Assembly (NCBI RefSeq): GCF_001653235.2
Contig: NC_035796.1
Coordinates: 2,666,001-2,730,000, forward strand
Reading direction: 5' to 3'
Length of the DNA: 64,000 nt
From: Pochonia chlamydosporia 170
Lineage: Eukaryota > Ascomycota > Sordariomycetes > Hypocreales > Clavicipitaceae
Each line of letters opens with the position of its first letter. The stretch's first letter is position 1. Both the position numbers and the translations under genes were made by a program. Below are positions 24,874-36,278 of the stretch, one piece after another. The notes beneath the pieces are model-generated. The model searched no databases. It was not told where the DNA came from and saw nothing but the letters and a program-made list of their open reading frames with translations.

Positions 24874-27800
24874 ATGTCCCGATACTACCGGGACAGTGAC
24901 TCGGACGACGATCGATACAAACGGACAACGGTGACGAGGTACAAGGTCGGTCCTGACAGGCACGGAGACCGCTATGAACGGGCAGAACGCACGGAACGCG
25001 TCGAGGTCGATGATGACCGCCGCTCCAGGTTCTCCGGTCGCAATTCAGGCGACTTCTTAGATACCCGTGGGCCCATGTCGCCCGATCGTCCACGTTCAGC
25101 GTTTGAGCCTCACAACGGTGATCGCTCGCGCACCGTATATTACGAAAGAGATGTCGAGCGCGACAACGGCCACAGAGACGCCGACCGCTCCCGCATAACC
25201 GTCTACGAGAGTAAAGAGACGGACAGAGATTGGGACAGGCGCTCACATCGTGGCCACAATGAGGAGGAGCTCAAGATTGAGAAACGAGTCGAGGAACGAT
25301 TTGACGATAACCATGGTCATGATGTTGAACGATATCGCAAAGAAACTGAGTATTACTCACCGCAGTCGCCTCCGCCTGCTCCCGTCATTATCCGCCAACA
25401 GTCGTCGGAACCGCAAAAGATCATTGTACAAGAAGCACCCCCAGCCCCCATAATTGTACCCCGCCAACAGAACCCCGGCGTCGTGGTTTTGCGAGACAGG
25501 GAGGAGCGTGAAATGGTCCGACGGGAACGTGATCCCTATGAGGAGGACTACTACTACCGTCAAGAGCGCCGCGAGGTCGGACCTTACCGCGGCGACTACT
25601 ACCGCAACGATAGAGAGAGAGACTATGCCATGGCACGTTATGACCGTCGCAGAAGAGATGACGACTACAGCGACGATGACGAATTTTATTATCGTCGCAC
25701 TGTGCGCAGGGAGCGCAGTGAAAGCCCCCATCATCACAAACGACATCTTGCTGAAGGCGCACTCGCAGGCGCCGGTCTTTCTGCCCTGCTCACCAGCCGC
25801 CGCGATGACTATGGCGACTTGCCCGAGAATCGTGGTCGCAAGGTCTTGGCTGGTGCCGCCTTGGGAGCTTTGGGAACGGAAGTGGCTCGCCGCGCACACA
25901 GCGCCTACGAAGAGAGATTTGGCGACGGCCGCGAGTCGCCCGATCACCACCATCTTCTCAAAAAGGGCCTGGGTGTTGCTGCTGTGGCTCTGGCCGCTGC
26001 CGGCGCTGCGAAATACTACCAAGCCAGCAAAGTCGAGAAGGAAGAGGCCCATCGTGGCCGCAGCCGCACACGAGGAGGCTATTATTCTGGCGATGACTAT
26101 TCCAGATCGGTATCCCGATCTACTCATCGCAGCAAGAGCCGACGACGAAGCATATCTACGGCCGCCAAAGCCGCTCTAGGCACCGCCGCCACAGCCGGCA
26201 TCATCAAGCACTTCCGCGACAAGTCCAAGTCCAAATCCAAATCCCGCCATGGCAGTCGCAGCAGGAGCAAGTCTCGACTCCGAAGAGTAGCCGAAATCGG
26301 AGGCGTCGCCGCCGCTGCCGGCGTTGCTAACAAGCTTTGGAAGAACCACAAGGAGAAGAAGGAAAATACCCGCGACCTGAGCGCAAGTGGCGACGATGAG
26401 TACTACCGCCGTCGAGACTCGAGAAGCAGGCATAGGAGCGTCAGCGGCGGCAGACACCGGAGCAGGTCGAGGTCGATGGCACGATCCCCTTATGCGCAGC
26501 CTGGTGCTGATCCTGAGCTAGGCCTAGTTGAGTACGGTAACGATCCTTTGTATCCCGAGTCCCGAGACGCCCTGGCCCGAAGGGATGTTGAGTCCGAAGC
26601 TGAGGATAGACGACGCGAACGACGGAGACGGAGGAGACGCGATCGCTCGGCCTCGGCATCTGGCTCAGATGACGACGGGCACGAGAGGAAACGAAGCAAG
26701 AGTAGGTTGAGAGACATGGCCGCTGCGGGAGCTGCAGCAGGCGCTGCCGCCATGGGCATCAAAGAATTCAAGGACAGAAAGGACAGAAAGGATCAGGACA
26801 AGAGGGACAGACGGTCCAGGGAGAGGGACGAAGACAGAAGACGTAAGCCCCCTTGACATACCTGCGCTTCATACCGAAGTAGCCTTTGCCTTTGCGAGAC
26901 GGACTGACCATGGCAACAGGACGTGATGATGACCGCCGAGAAGACTACTTTGACGACCATGTCCGGCCACATTCACCTCCCACCGCGTCTGGTGGCGCCT
27001 ATTATCCGCCTTATCCCCCAACTCCCGGCGGACCACCCATGGCAAGCGGTGCCAACTACACGCCATATCCAGACCAAAATGGCGGCGCACCTCTTCACCC
27101 CGAATACCAGCCATACGTCCCGCAAGATTATATGGGTTACGCTCCTCCCCCTCCCCCTCCACCGGCCGGTCCTCCCCCTCCCCCTGAACCCGGCTTCCGA
27201 GGCGGCCCCGAATACCCACCTGGTCCGCCTCCACCACCGGGACCGCCTCCTCCGCCCGCAGGTCCACCACCTGGTGGAAACCATCCACCAGACCATGTGA
27301 GTGATCAAGTCCGAAACCAAAAAGCCCCTGTCAGAGATACATCAAATGGTGCGTTGGGTCGTACTTTGCGGGGTTTGGTGTGAGAGTCTGCTGAAATAAC
27401 GTTGTGAGACTGACTTTTTATTGTGTTTAGATGGTGTAAATGGCCCGTATGGCTCTGGTTGGAGTGGTGGACCGCCAACAGCCTCGAAGTCCGTGTCTTT
27501 CATCCCGCTGTCGCCAAAAAGCTCTAGAACAATGGAACGACATAGGAGAGAGCAAGTGGAAGGGTCTGAGGGCGAGGATTGGGACAATAATGATCCCGAC
27601 TCTCACCCAAGAGACAACAGATTTGACTCGAATCGTCGACGCTCATCAGATCCAACTCCCCATCCTTTGGTCCAGCGGAACAGACGATCCAGAGACGACT
27701 CAGGATCTGACTCTGATGACATCGAAGTCCTACCAGATCGGTTCGACTCCCGTGGCAGACCACTACATGGCCGGTCCGCCAGTCAAGACGGCTGGACCAC

Positions 27801-28098
27801 ACGAAGGGGTACATTCCGTAGGGAGCCCCAACGCCCAGGAGGATGGGACGTAAGCGGAGCATGGCAAGTCAGCGGGACGGACGGCGAGGCTGTGGATAAA
27901 TTAGTCAGGGACTTCACTGGTGCGCTTGACGGACAGAAAGGCTGGATGGGTGTTCTCGGACAGGTTTTGGGGTCGGGACTACTTCCTGGTGCTACCGCGG
28001 GTCCAAGTAATGAAGAGCACGGAAGTGGAAGACAGCGACATGAACATGATGGGGATGACGATGATGGGAGGAGGAGGCGGCGAAGAATGCAGAGATGA
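24874..28098 (+). CDS. DUF3824-type low-complexity protein (R/D-rich with Ala/Gly segments and polyproline)
   Basis: Three exons: 24874-26842, 26920-27348 and 27431-28098, with introns of 77 and 82 nt, giving 1,021 residues. It starts MSRYYRDSDSDDDRYKRTTV. The first third is rich in charged Arg/Asp/Glu/Tyr. The middle third alternates Ala/Gly-rich hydrophobic segments (AEGALAGAGLSALLTSRR, KVLAGAALGALGTEVARRA, KKGLGVAAVALAAAGAAKYY, AAAGAAAGAAAMGIKEF) with Arg/Ser and Lys/Ser runs, the pattern of the fungal DUF3824 domain. A polyproline stretch follows in exon 2. Exon 3 carries VSFIPLSPKSSRTMERHRREQ and ends in a Gly-rich helix region and a basic tail. Function is unknown; the Ala/Gly segments might form short amphipathic or membrane-associating helices. 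The phase-1 donor G|GTGCGT at 27348 was chosen because the nearer GTGAGT breaks the frame. An in-frame extension to 24739 was rejected. Confidence 0.85.
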
Positions 28099-28551
28099 CG
28101 ATTACGAATAATGGATGACTGATGTTATGAATTTTTCTAGTTTTGGTTCGGGTTGGGAATGTGTTTGAGGTAGTGAGGATTTGTGTCATGATTCACGGCT
28201 TAGAGAATGAGTATTTACGATTTTACAGACATTTACATTGATGTTGCAGGCATTTAGGTTAACATTACTTATTGAGATAATGCTATAACAAATGAGAAAC
28301 GCACCCTGCCTTGTCAGCCATGTCAAGTAATCCGGCTGACACCGTTCGCATCCACGACCTGTGTATGGCTGACGGACATCATGGTGCCTACTGTCTTTCA
28401 TGAATCTAAATCTGAATGCCATGATTCAAAGACAGTAGTGAAACATAAGAAAAAGGCACACTGTGTTTAGTGGTGTGCTGCCAGGAATATATCCTAGTAC
28501 ATGTGGTCCATCCCCCAACTACCTGGACGCATCGTGCCTGGCGGCTAGAAT
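28099..28551. other. Intergenic stretch between convergent genes
   Basis: About 450 bp between the stop of the DUF3824 gene and the stop of the minus-strand repeat-exon gene. Contains the imperfect hairpin listed at 28388-28438. No coding potential seen. Confidence 0.55.
28388..28438. repeat. Imperfect inverted repeat (hairpin)
   Basis: The left arm CTACTGTCTTT-CAT-GAATC and the right arm GATTCAAAGACAGTAG are complementary over 16 bp, with a 3-base bulge on the left and a loop of about 16 nt. It lies in the 3' intergenic space between two convergent genes, so it may take part in 3'-end formation of either, or be the relic of a small inverted-repeat element. Confidence 0.75.
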
Positions 28552-29383
28552 CTATGCCGCTACATGGCCTGAGGAATCGGTACTTCGTGGCGGTTGAACA
28601 GTGTGAGGAAGACCACCAAAAGAAACCTGTTATGTGAGTATTTTAGGCTGTGACGAAGTTGGCATTCAGTCTTACCATTGTCGGTGTGTTTGGATTCGCC
28701 CGAGGGGCAGAAACGGTGTGAGGTCGACCACCATAAGTAACCTGTGCGGTGTGAGTATGTTGACCTGTAGTGAAGTTCGTAGTCGTACCATTGTGGACTT
28801 GTCTGAAGCGGGACGGGGGCCAGAAACATGGTGGCGAGCACCCACAGGTATCTGTGTTGTGTGAGTATGAATTGTGATTTAAAGTCTAGTTTAGTCTTAC
28901 CGTGATATACTTGTCTATAGAGGTCACAAGATGGGGGGGATAGGTGTGAGGACGATCACCAATAGTAACCTGATTGTGTGAGTATTATAGAATTGTGATT
29001 TATAGTTTGATCTTACTGTTGTGAACTTGTCTACAGTAGAAATAGGGCGAGGGGGGTAGACAGTGTGAGGACGATCGCCAAATGTAACCTGTGTTGTGTG
29101 AGTTTAAACTGTGACGTAAAGTTACGGTTTAGTCTTACCTTGGTAAACTTGTCTGAGGTAGAAACCGGACGGGGGGGAAAGACAGTATGAGGACGATCAC
29201 CAAACGTAACCTGTGCGTGTGAGTATTTTAAACTATACGCAAAGTTGGGTTTTAGTTATACCATTGTGAACTTGTCTGAAGAAGCAGGGCGAGGGGGAAG
29301 AACGGTGTGAGGACGATCACCAAATGTAACCTGTGTTGTGTGAGTATTTTGAACTGTGACGGGAAGTTGGGGTTTAGTCCTAC
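28552..29383 (-). repeat. Tandem array of seven exon-intron units (about 110-123 bp each)
   Basis: Each unit is one repeat exon of 63-75 nt plus one intron of 47-53 nt. Unit boundaries coincide with splice sites rather than with the amino-acid motif, whose DKFT part is completed at the exon end and is already present at the end of exon 1. Similarity is highest in the 5'-most units and decays towards the 3' end, as if recent duplication happened near exon 2. Confidence 0.85.
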
Positions 29384-29638
29384 CATCGTGAACTTGTCTG
29401 AAGCGGTCTCTGCAATCTCGTCTGCGGTCTCCTCTGTACCCAGGCCCCGGCCTACATGAGTATTCTCAGGTAGAATGGCGGTTGTAGAGTCTGGGCCGGC
29501 GTTGGTCCCGTGAAATGGAGCGGCCATCACGTTGGTGGCAGTAGGAAATGAAGCCAAGCTTCCAGGGCGGTACCATGGCGAGTCTTGGGCGCTGGCAACG
29601 GCGACACCCATGGCCGCGACAATGATGGAGTTCTTCAT
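28552..29638 (-). CDS. Secreted protein with one repeat per exon (seven repeat exons), family not recognised
   Basis: Eight exons: 29384-29638, 29262-29330, 29139-29210, 29017-29088, 28901-28969, 28789-28851, 28676-28741 and 28552-28626. The introns are 47-53 nt, GT..AG and phase 0, giving 246 residues. Exon 1 encodes a signal peptide (MKNSIIVAAMGVAVASAQ) and a 67-residue leader ending SDKFTM. Exons 2-8 each encode 21-24 residues of one repeat. It starts VTFGDRPHTV, continues with PPRP and ends DKFT plus one residue. Exons 2-4 are nearly identical; 5-8 drift (for example IPVGARHHV, VTYGGRPHTV, VSFGGLPHTV). The introns resemble each other too (donors mostly GTAAGACTAAAC, ends CTCACACAACACAG), so exon plus intron was the unit of duplication. 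No Kex2-type dibasic sites separate the repeats and there are no cysteines. All repeat exons are phase 0-0, so skipping any keeps the frame. No function is assigned. Confidence 0.85.
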
Positions 29639-30456
29639 GTTTGCTTGCTTGGCTGTGCGTATGAATGAACTTGGTGAGATGGTAGAGGAGGGAGAACAAA
29701 ATGCGTTGGAGGAACGACGGTGGTGGGAAATGTGCTGCTTTATTAAATATATTCGAAATTTAACACTAGAAAATACTTTGCGAATGTCGATTTCACCGTG
29801 GCTGCATTACAAAAGTATTCTGGCTGCGGTTGGTCATTGCGGAGAGCCTTTTTGGTTAAGGGGTTTGTTTTTGACTTTCGTATTGCATGAAGTATGTGAT
29901 AGTTGCTCTTGTGGAAACGTGTTCTAGATGAGAATTTGTAATTTGAGTAGCCTGAATTACTTAATACCCTTTGCCTTTGAAAGACACGACCAGTGGTAGG
30001 CTATGGTGACATACTTTACGCGAAGCAGGTGGATATCAAGCCGTGGAAAAGCTCAGGCAAAGTATAATTCATGTGAATCATCTTGCTAGTTACACACGTA
30101 GCAAACCTTTGACGTGAACGCAGAGCTAATTGACGCCAGCAAGAAAATATGTGCCCTAACCGTCTTGCTGCAAAGGAGGCTGACCCAGTTGAAAAGACTT
30201 GACTAGACAACCCAAAACGATTAGCTAATGTAAAGATGCCAGGTTGAAGTTGTCAAACCAAAATGATCACAATGTAAAGATGCCCAAGTTGCCATGTCGT
30301 GCATAACTAGACCAGACGCTTTGAAACACATCACTGGCCTGGATAGAGCGCGGAAACACATGAATGTCGTGTATTGCACACAATGCATATTTACCAACAG
30401 GTCCCTCAGTCTATATGATATCTTTATGCTGACACCTTACCCTCCCTCGCATTACT
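29639..30456. other. Intergenic stretch upstream of the repeat-exon gene
   Basis: Promoter side of the repeat-exon gene and 3' flank of the minus-strand DnaJ gene. Short contradictory open frames only; no RNA gene or domain recognised. Confidence 0.5.
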
Positions 30457-31814
30457 TCATAATTCATCTCGAACTGGTGCTGATTCCGGTCGCCCACTGT
30501 CCTTGTGCAAATCGACGCCCTTCTTTCCCCTCCACTTTTCCCATAGGTCCCAGAATTCCTTTTCCATCTTTTTGTCCATTTGGTCGGGGAGGACAACCTC
30601 GTATGTAATGTAGAGATTGCCGAATTCGTGTTTGTGATATACGCTCTCGCCCTCTTCATGCCATTTGGGCATGCCTTCACCGGCAATAGTCTCAACTTGG
30701 CCGCTCTGCACAACTTGGCCACGTTTCCGGCCGAGACGCACAACATGCGAGTCGAGATGAGTAAGGTTACGGGTCCAGTCACCCATCCACGCCTCGCGGA
30801 GTGACAGAATTTCTGTCCAATACAAGTCGTCTCCTTTGCGTCGGAAATAGACCCCATCCACGTGGTCTGGGTTGTCCTCCGGTGCTGGTTCCTTTTCGGT
30901 TAGAGTGACAATGAGGTCGCCAGCAACCCAGTCGGGGCTCTCGTCAGCTTCATTTTCGTACACAATCTTGGAATCGCGAGCCGCTCCTCGTTCGACCTTA
31001 AGGCTGACTGTTGTTGGTTTTCGCTCGACTCTCTGCCCGTTACAAACGGGACACTTGTGTTTGATGCTCTTGCCGCGGCCACCACAGGCATCACATCGCA
31101 TCTGCATCTGTTGAAACATTCCGGGTGCGAGCTGTTGTTTGACGATGCGGACACCATGCCCGCCACAGGTTGAGCAAGTCTCGACCTGACCGTCGGCGCT
31201 TCCAGAACCTTCGCAGGCCTCGCAGATATGTTGTCGGTTCCATTGAAACTCGCTCGTGGCGCCGTTGTAGAAGTCCCGGAGAGAAATGCCAACTTTGACC
31301 TCGACATTGTGGCCGCGAGGCTCCCGGGAGGATCGTCCGAAGTGACCATGACCGCCAAAGAAGCGGCTGAATAGGTCAAAGGGGTCGTGACCACCACCTC
31401 CTCCGCCGTTCTTGTGCTGTTTCACGCCATCGTGGCCGTACCGATCGTAGATTTGGCGAGTCTCGCTGTCACTTAGAACATCGTACGCCTCGGATACTTG
31501 AACAAATTTTTCATGGGCCGTCTCATCCCCCCTGTTACTGGAGTCAGTACAATATTCGCGACGAAACTGGTGTCGACTGAAGAATGGCAACGTACGGGTT
31601 CTTGTCAGGATGAAACTTTTTGGAGAGCTGGCGATACGCAGACTTGAGTTGCTTTTCCGTAGCTTGCTTATCGACGCCAAGAATCTATCACAAGTCAGCA
31701 ACTAGGCTTGTAAGAGTGTGCGGAACATCGACATACCTTGTAATAGTCTTCGGCGCACAGCGCAAGCTGAACAAGACACAGGAAGAAGAGGACGGCGAAA
31801 CTGTGAAGTAACAT
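30457..31814 (-). CDS. SCJ1: ER-lumenal DnaJ/Hsp40 co-chaperone (Scj1-like)
   Basis: Three exons: 31737-31814, 31596-31684 and 30457-31531, with introns of 52 and 64 nt, giving 413 residues. An N-terminal signal peptide ([20 protein letters not shown]) leads into the J domain ([14 protein letters not shown]) with the HPD motif at residues 51-53. A Gly-rich segment ([15 protein letters not shown]) precedes a zinc-binding region with [24 protein letters not shown] and CPVCNGQ. A C-terminal substrate-binding domain follows. The protein ends RDEL, an HDEL-type retention signal. It should stimulate the ER Hsp70 (Kar2/BiP) in folding and ER-associated degradation. It is divergent with Prp2 across a 478-bp shared intergenic region. 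Confidence 0.94.
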
Positions 31815-32292
31815 GATTGCGTTTAGCCCCAGTAAAGGGGAAACCTGTTCTAATTCACAGCCAGTCTTCTCGATGAAGGCAACTTTTGTTCCTAAATCGC
31901 CGGCTCAATGTGCGGATGTTGACGAGAGGAGTGGAAAGAAAGGCGAGAATGCAAACAAGTGTCGAGAGGCGTCATATGCAGCAATTTGCAAGCTGTCTGA
32001 ATAAAACCAGCGTGTTAACATGCGACTGGACCCTGGTCAGTCTAAAAGTGGCTAGTGGGACTGGGGTGGCTTATCCAGTGACTTTCATTGGTTCATCAGA
32101 TCAGTCAATGCTCCACCCATGTAGACGGACCTTTCCAAAATTCTGGAGCTCGAGACAGCGACTTGCAGCCTGCAGGCAGCTTCAGCCGCTTTATCAAGAT
32201 CGATTCCTTCGGATTTGCGAACATTTTCTTGGACAATCGCCAGGTCGTGGCAGAGTTTGGTTCCTTACTTTTGGTCATTGCATTTGTCCGAA
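31815..32292. promoter_or_regulatory. Shared 478-bp divergent promoter region (Scj1-like / Prp2)
   Basis: The region separates two divergent start codons and must hold both promoters. An open frame of the Prp2 gene extends upstream to 32215, but its first 26 codons lack family similarity. No specific factor site (such as an unfolded-protein-response element) was identified by eye. Confidence 0.5.
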
Positions 32293-35200
32293 ATGAGTTC
32301 CAAAAAGTATGCCTTCCTTCCTATGGAGGACGACGAGGTAGGCCCTCAGAAAGTATCCAAGGAAAGGAAACACCGGCATCGTCGTGATCGCGACAGGCAT
32401 GAAAAGTCGTCCTCTAGGACATCCAAGTCTCGTCGGGAAAGGAGCCGGTCGCGTTCACCTCGACCGTCTTCCCATCCGTCCAGTCGCTCGAAAAACTATC
32501 GCAGACGTGATGGCGAGTCGAATTTTGATGATCGCTGGGCTGATGAAGAGCCACCATCCGATGACCCTGATGCTCGAATTGAAGATGATGCGCCAGAATT
32601 CGAAGAATCGGCCAGCAAGCGCATCAAGGTGAGCCACGACGATCGAAATCAGGACGAAGACGACCTCTCTGATGGAGCAAAGGAGGAGCTGGCAAGACAA
32701 CGGGATATTGAGGAGCGGGAGGCCTTCGCAAAACGGTTAAAAGAGAAGGATGACGGAAGATCAAAGAAGAACCATCGGGACGGAGAGTCTTCCTCTAGAC
32801 GGAAACTGGCAGAGGATGCCGCTGCGAGAGACGCCGCTCTACCGGATCTCAGAGAACGATCTCGTCAGGAGTATCTCAAGAAGCGCGAAACCGAGCGACT
32901 TGCGCTGCTGCGAAAACAGGTCGCGGAGGAGACCGCAGAACTACGCAGTGGTGTCCGACTGTCTGAAAAAGAAAAATCCGAATTTGCCAAGAACCGGGAG
33001 ATTCTCCGCCTCGCCGAGGAGAGGCTAAAGATTGACGATCATCGCGACGGCTATTACATGCCTGAAGACTACATAACGGAGAAAGGCAAGCTGGACAGGA
33101 AGAAGAAAGAGGAGGCTTTATATAAAAGATATGTCGAGCGGGACGAATATGGCCAGGAAAAGTTCGTCACTGAGCACGAAGAATGGGAGCAGGAACAGGC
33201 AGCCAAGGCGAAGGCTCAGATTCAGCGAGCCGAGATTGAAAATGAGGACTATGACTATGTCATGGACGATCAACAATACATCCAATGGAGTCTGGATTCA
33301 AGAATGGCAGGCGAGGGAAAGACAAAGGAACAGATGTTTCTCGATGCTCAGATTGATGCTGCGGAGAAGAAGGCCCTTTCAATCCAGGAGACAAGAAAGA
33401 GCTTGCCCATTTACCAATACCGAGACGAATTTTTGGCTGCACTGGAACAATACCAAATATTGGTCATTGTCGGAGAAACTGGTAGTGGCAAAACAACGCA
33501 GTTACCGCAGTACTTGCATGAGGCAGGATATACAAAGAATGGCATGAAGGTCGGCTGCACACAACCCCGTCGAGTCGCCGCCATGAGCGTTGCTGCTCGT
33601 GTGGCAGAAGAGGTGGGCGTCAAGGTCGGAAACGAGGTTGGCTACTCTATCCGGTTCGAGGATTGCACCACCGACAAAACCATTTTGAAGTACATGACCG
33701 ATGGTATGCTGCTCAGAGAGTTTATGACGGAGCCTGATTTGGCTGGTTACTCGGCTCTGATGATTGATGAGGCGCACGAACGGACTGTGCACACTGATAT
33801 TCTACTTGCTCTTGTCAAGGATTTGGCACGAGAAAGGAAGGACCTCAAGCTTCTCATCTCGTCGGCTACCATGAACGCTGAAAAGTTTGCCAACTACTTC
33901 GATGACGCGCCAATTTTTAACATTCCCGGACGAAGATACCCTGTTGATATATATTACACACCCGCGCCTGAAGCCAATTACTTGGCTGCGGCGATTACAA
34001 CAGTATTCCAGATTCATACGACACAACCAAAGGGCGATATTCTCATTTTTCTTACTGGACAGGATGAAATTGAAGCTGCAGAGATGGAAATTACAGAAAC
34101 TGCAAAAAAGCTGGGCAGCAGAGTAAAGGAACTGGTCATTTGCCCTATTTACGCCAACTTGCCGTCAGAATTGCAAGCCAAAATTTTCGAGCCAACGCCA
34201 GAGGGGGCGCGAAAAGTTGTTCTAGCCACCAATATTGCTGAGACAAGTTTAACGATTGATGGCATTGTCTATGTGATTGATCCTGGATACGTCAAAGAGA
34301 ATATTTACAACCCGGCTACTGGCATGTCGAATTTGGTCGCCGTTCCATGCTCTCGTGCATCTGCCAACCAGCGAAGCGGCCGTGCTGGGCGTGTCGGACC
34401 AGGAAAGTGTTTCCGCTTGTATACCAAGTTTGCGTACATGAACGAAATGGACGAATCTACCACCCCTGAAATTCAGAGAACGAATCTCAACGGCGTCGTT
34501 CTGCAGTTAAAATCGCTGGGTATCAACGAGCTGCTTGACTTTGAGTTCATGGATCCGCCTCCGACAGAAGCACTCATTGGCGCCTTGAACCAGTTGTTTG
34601 CTCTACAGGCTCTTAACCATAAAGGCGAGATGACAAAAATGGGTCGCCAGATGGCCGAGTTCCCTACTGATCCTATGCTGGCCAAAGCTGTTCTGGCCGC
34701 GGACAAGGAAGGCTGCGTTGAAGAAGTACTGTCCATTGTGTCCATGCTCGGGGAAGCATCGGCCCTGTTTTTCCGGCCCAAGGACAAGAAGATCCACGCG
34801 GATAGTGCCAGAAACAGATTCACCGTCAAGGATGGCGGCGATCACATCACGTTGCTAAACATATGGAATCAATGGGTTGACAGCGACTTTTCGCCTGTTT
34901 GGTCGCGTGAGAACTTCCTCCAGCAGCGATCGCTTACTCGTGCGAGAGACGTGAGAGACCAGCTGGCCAAGCTTTGCGAGCGAGTCGAAGTATCGCCATC
35001 TACCTGCGGCGCCAACAATTTGCGGCCCATCAAGCGTGCCATCACGGCTGGCTTCTTTCCCAACGCAGCACGACTGCAAAAGAGCGGCGACAGCTATCGT
35101 ACCGTCAAGAACAACACGACCGTGTGGATTCACCCCAGCAGCGTCCTCATGTCCGTCGACCCCCCAGAGAAGATGATTATCTACTTCGAATTAGTGCAAA

Positions 35201-35328
35201 CAACGAAAGAATACATGCGAGGTGTTATTCCAATTGAACCGAAATGGTTGGCAGAATTGGCACCGCACTTCCACAAAAAGAAGGATGTGGAGGCAATGGA
35301 GGAAAAGAAGATGCCCAAACAGAGGTAG
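32293..35328 (+). CDS. PRP2: DEAH-box pre-mRNA splicing ATPase Prp2/DHX16 (S. pombe Cdc28)
   Basis: A single intronless exon of 1,011 residues. The N-terminal 150 residues are Arg/Ser- and acidic-rich ([20 protein letters not shown]), then a helical Glu/Lys-rich linker with [34 protein letters not shown] and [20 protein letters not shown]. The helicase core has [10 protein letters not shown] (about residue 393), [16 protein letters not shown] (about 491), SAT (about 523), [21 protein letters not shown] and QRSGRAGR (about 693). The HA2/winged-helix and OB-fold regions follow, with a C-terminal [20 protein letters not shown]. Prp2 uses ATP to remodel the spliceosome before the first catalytic step. 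The linker motifs separate it from Prp16, Prp22 and Prp43. Start 32293 gives the [13 protein letters not shown] opening. Confidence 0.94.
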   Translation: MSSKKYAFLPMEDDEVGPQKVSKERKHRHRRDRDRHEKSSSRTSKSRRERSRSRSPRPSSHPSSRSKNYRRRDGESNFDDRWADEEPPSDDPDARIEDDAPEFEESASKRIKVSHDDRNQDEDDLSDGAKEELARQRDIEEREAFAKRLKEKDDGRSKKNHRDGESSSRRKLAEDAAARDAALPDLRERSRQEYLKKRETERLALLRKQVAEETAELRSGVRLSEKEKSEFAKNREILRLAEERLKIDDHRDGYYMPEDYITEKGKLDRKKKEEALYKRYVERDEYGQEKFVTEHEEWEQEQAAKAKAQIQRAEIENEDYDYVMDDQQYIQWSLDSRMAGEGKTKEQMFLDAQIDAAEKKALSIQETRKSLPIYQYRDEFLAALEQYQILVIVGETGSGKTTQLPQYLHEAGYTKNGMKVGCTQPRRVAAMSVAARVAEEVGVKVGNEVGYSIRFEDCTTDKTILKYMTDGMLLREFMTEPDLAGYSALMIDEAHERTVHTDILLALVKDLARERKDLKLLISSATMNAEKFANYFDDAPIFNIPGRRYPVDIYYTPAPEANYLAAAITTVFQIHTTQPKGDILIFLTGQDEIEAAEMEITETAKKLGSRVKELVICPIYANLPSELQAKIFEPTPEGARKVVLATNIAETSLTIDGIVYVIDPGYVKENIYNPATGMSNLVAVPCSRASANQRSGRAGRVGPGKCFRLYTKFAYMNEMDESTTPEIQRTNLNGVVLQLKSLGINELLDFEFMDPPPTEALIGALNQLFALQALNHKGEMTKMGRQMAEFPTDPMLAKAVLAADKEGCVEEVLSIVSMLGEASALFFRPKDKKIHADSARNRFTVKDGGDHITLLNIWNQWVDSDFSPVWSRENFLQQRSLTRARDVRDQLAKLCERVEVSPSTCGANNLRPIKRAITAGFFPNAARLQKSGDSYRTVKNNTTVWIHPSSVLMSVDPPEKMIIYFELVQTTKEYMRGVIPIEPKWLAELAPHFHKKKDVEAMEEKKMPKQR

Positions 35329-35374
35329 CATAGAGCGAGGTGTCATGAATTATGAATATATTGTAATAACTACG

Positions 35375-36278
35375 CTATGGTCCTGTTTTTTCATCGCTCA
35401 CCCATCGATACAAAATGTCCGTCCGCATCGTGTACTTGACACCACTGAGAACCTTTGACCCTTGGTGACGCAGACCTCTGTGTTGGAAAATCAGGACACT
35501 TCCCGCCCTGGGATTAACGTCGATGCGTCTCTTTTCATCTCTGGAGAGGAAGGGCGTTGCGCCGCCTCGAAATCCTTCCCCAGATGGAGATGTCTCCTCA
35601 GAATCGTTGAGATACAAGTGAACGGTGTAGTGGGTTCGAATTTCTGTCCCGTCCGCAGTGTAGTGGTACGGCCCATCGAAGTGTGCTAGTCACGTTAAAG
35701 GCTGCTTCTAAATGCATCATCTAGTTATGTAACTTACAATTGAAGAACTGCCCCTCTGTATATTTGAGGAATCTCATACGGTCGTTGAGCCGCTCAAATA
35801 CCCATCGACCAGGAAGTCCAATATCATCATCAGGCGTCTTTGACAGCAGTTCCTTCAGCCCGTCGGCCTGTATACACCGATTCCACAGTCTGTCCACAAT
35901 AGTCTGCTTGTCCCAGATGATGCGGTCGCTGTTTCTGTAGTCCGTAATGGCAATCTCCCTCCCAACCCCGACATTCACTAGCGCTGGCCGCCATGGAGAT
36001 GCGTCTTCGCCCTGTGTTTCTGCACTGGCTTCCGCTAGCTTCAAGAGTTGCTGGCACTCCTCTGGTGATATAACGTTATCCAGGACGACGGCGATTAGGC
36101 CATCGTACTCTGGGACTTGGGATGTGGCGAACGGCACGGGCGTCAGAGTGACAGGTTTGTCTGCCGGGCCGGTGAGGAAGTCGTCGGGGATAGAGACGTC
36201 TTTTGAGGTGTAGTGCGTGTTTGTGATTTGATTCTCCTTGCCTGAGTGACCGATTCGAGCTAGTTTTCGGTTGCTCAT
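35375..36278 (-). CDS. 2-oxoglutarate/Fe(II)-dependent oxygenase (prolyl 4-hydroxylase-like)
   Basis: Two exons: 35738-36278 and 35375-35685, with a 52-nt intron, giving 283 residues. The fold markers are VVLDNVISPEECQQLLKLAE, a DRIIWDK segment and YTEGQFFN-S-HFDGPYHY. H182-x-D184 supplies two metal ligands; H254 (RHQGSKV) is the third and K264/R268 likely bind 2-oxoglutarate. The intron lies just before the HxD motif. Fungal members of this P4H-like group act on unknown proteins or small molecules; no signal peptide is visible, so a cytosolic or nuclear site is likely. The stop lies 46 bp from the Prp2 stop on the opposite strand, so the transcripts probably overlap tail to tail. Confidence 0.9.

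Noticed and set aside
25357..26127. 256-codon minus-strand frame opposite the DUF3824 gene
   Set aside because: It is the mirror of low-complexity Arg/Asp/Ala codons; the plus-strand frame is the one that joins to downstream exons with correct phase.
28552..29638. Classic Kex2-processed RiPP precursor (ustiloxin type)
   Set aside because: The repeats are not separated by Lys-Arg or Arg-Arg sites, and no UstYa-type oxidase gene is nearby.
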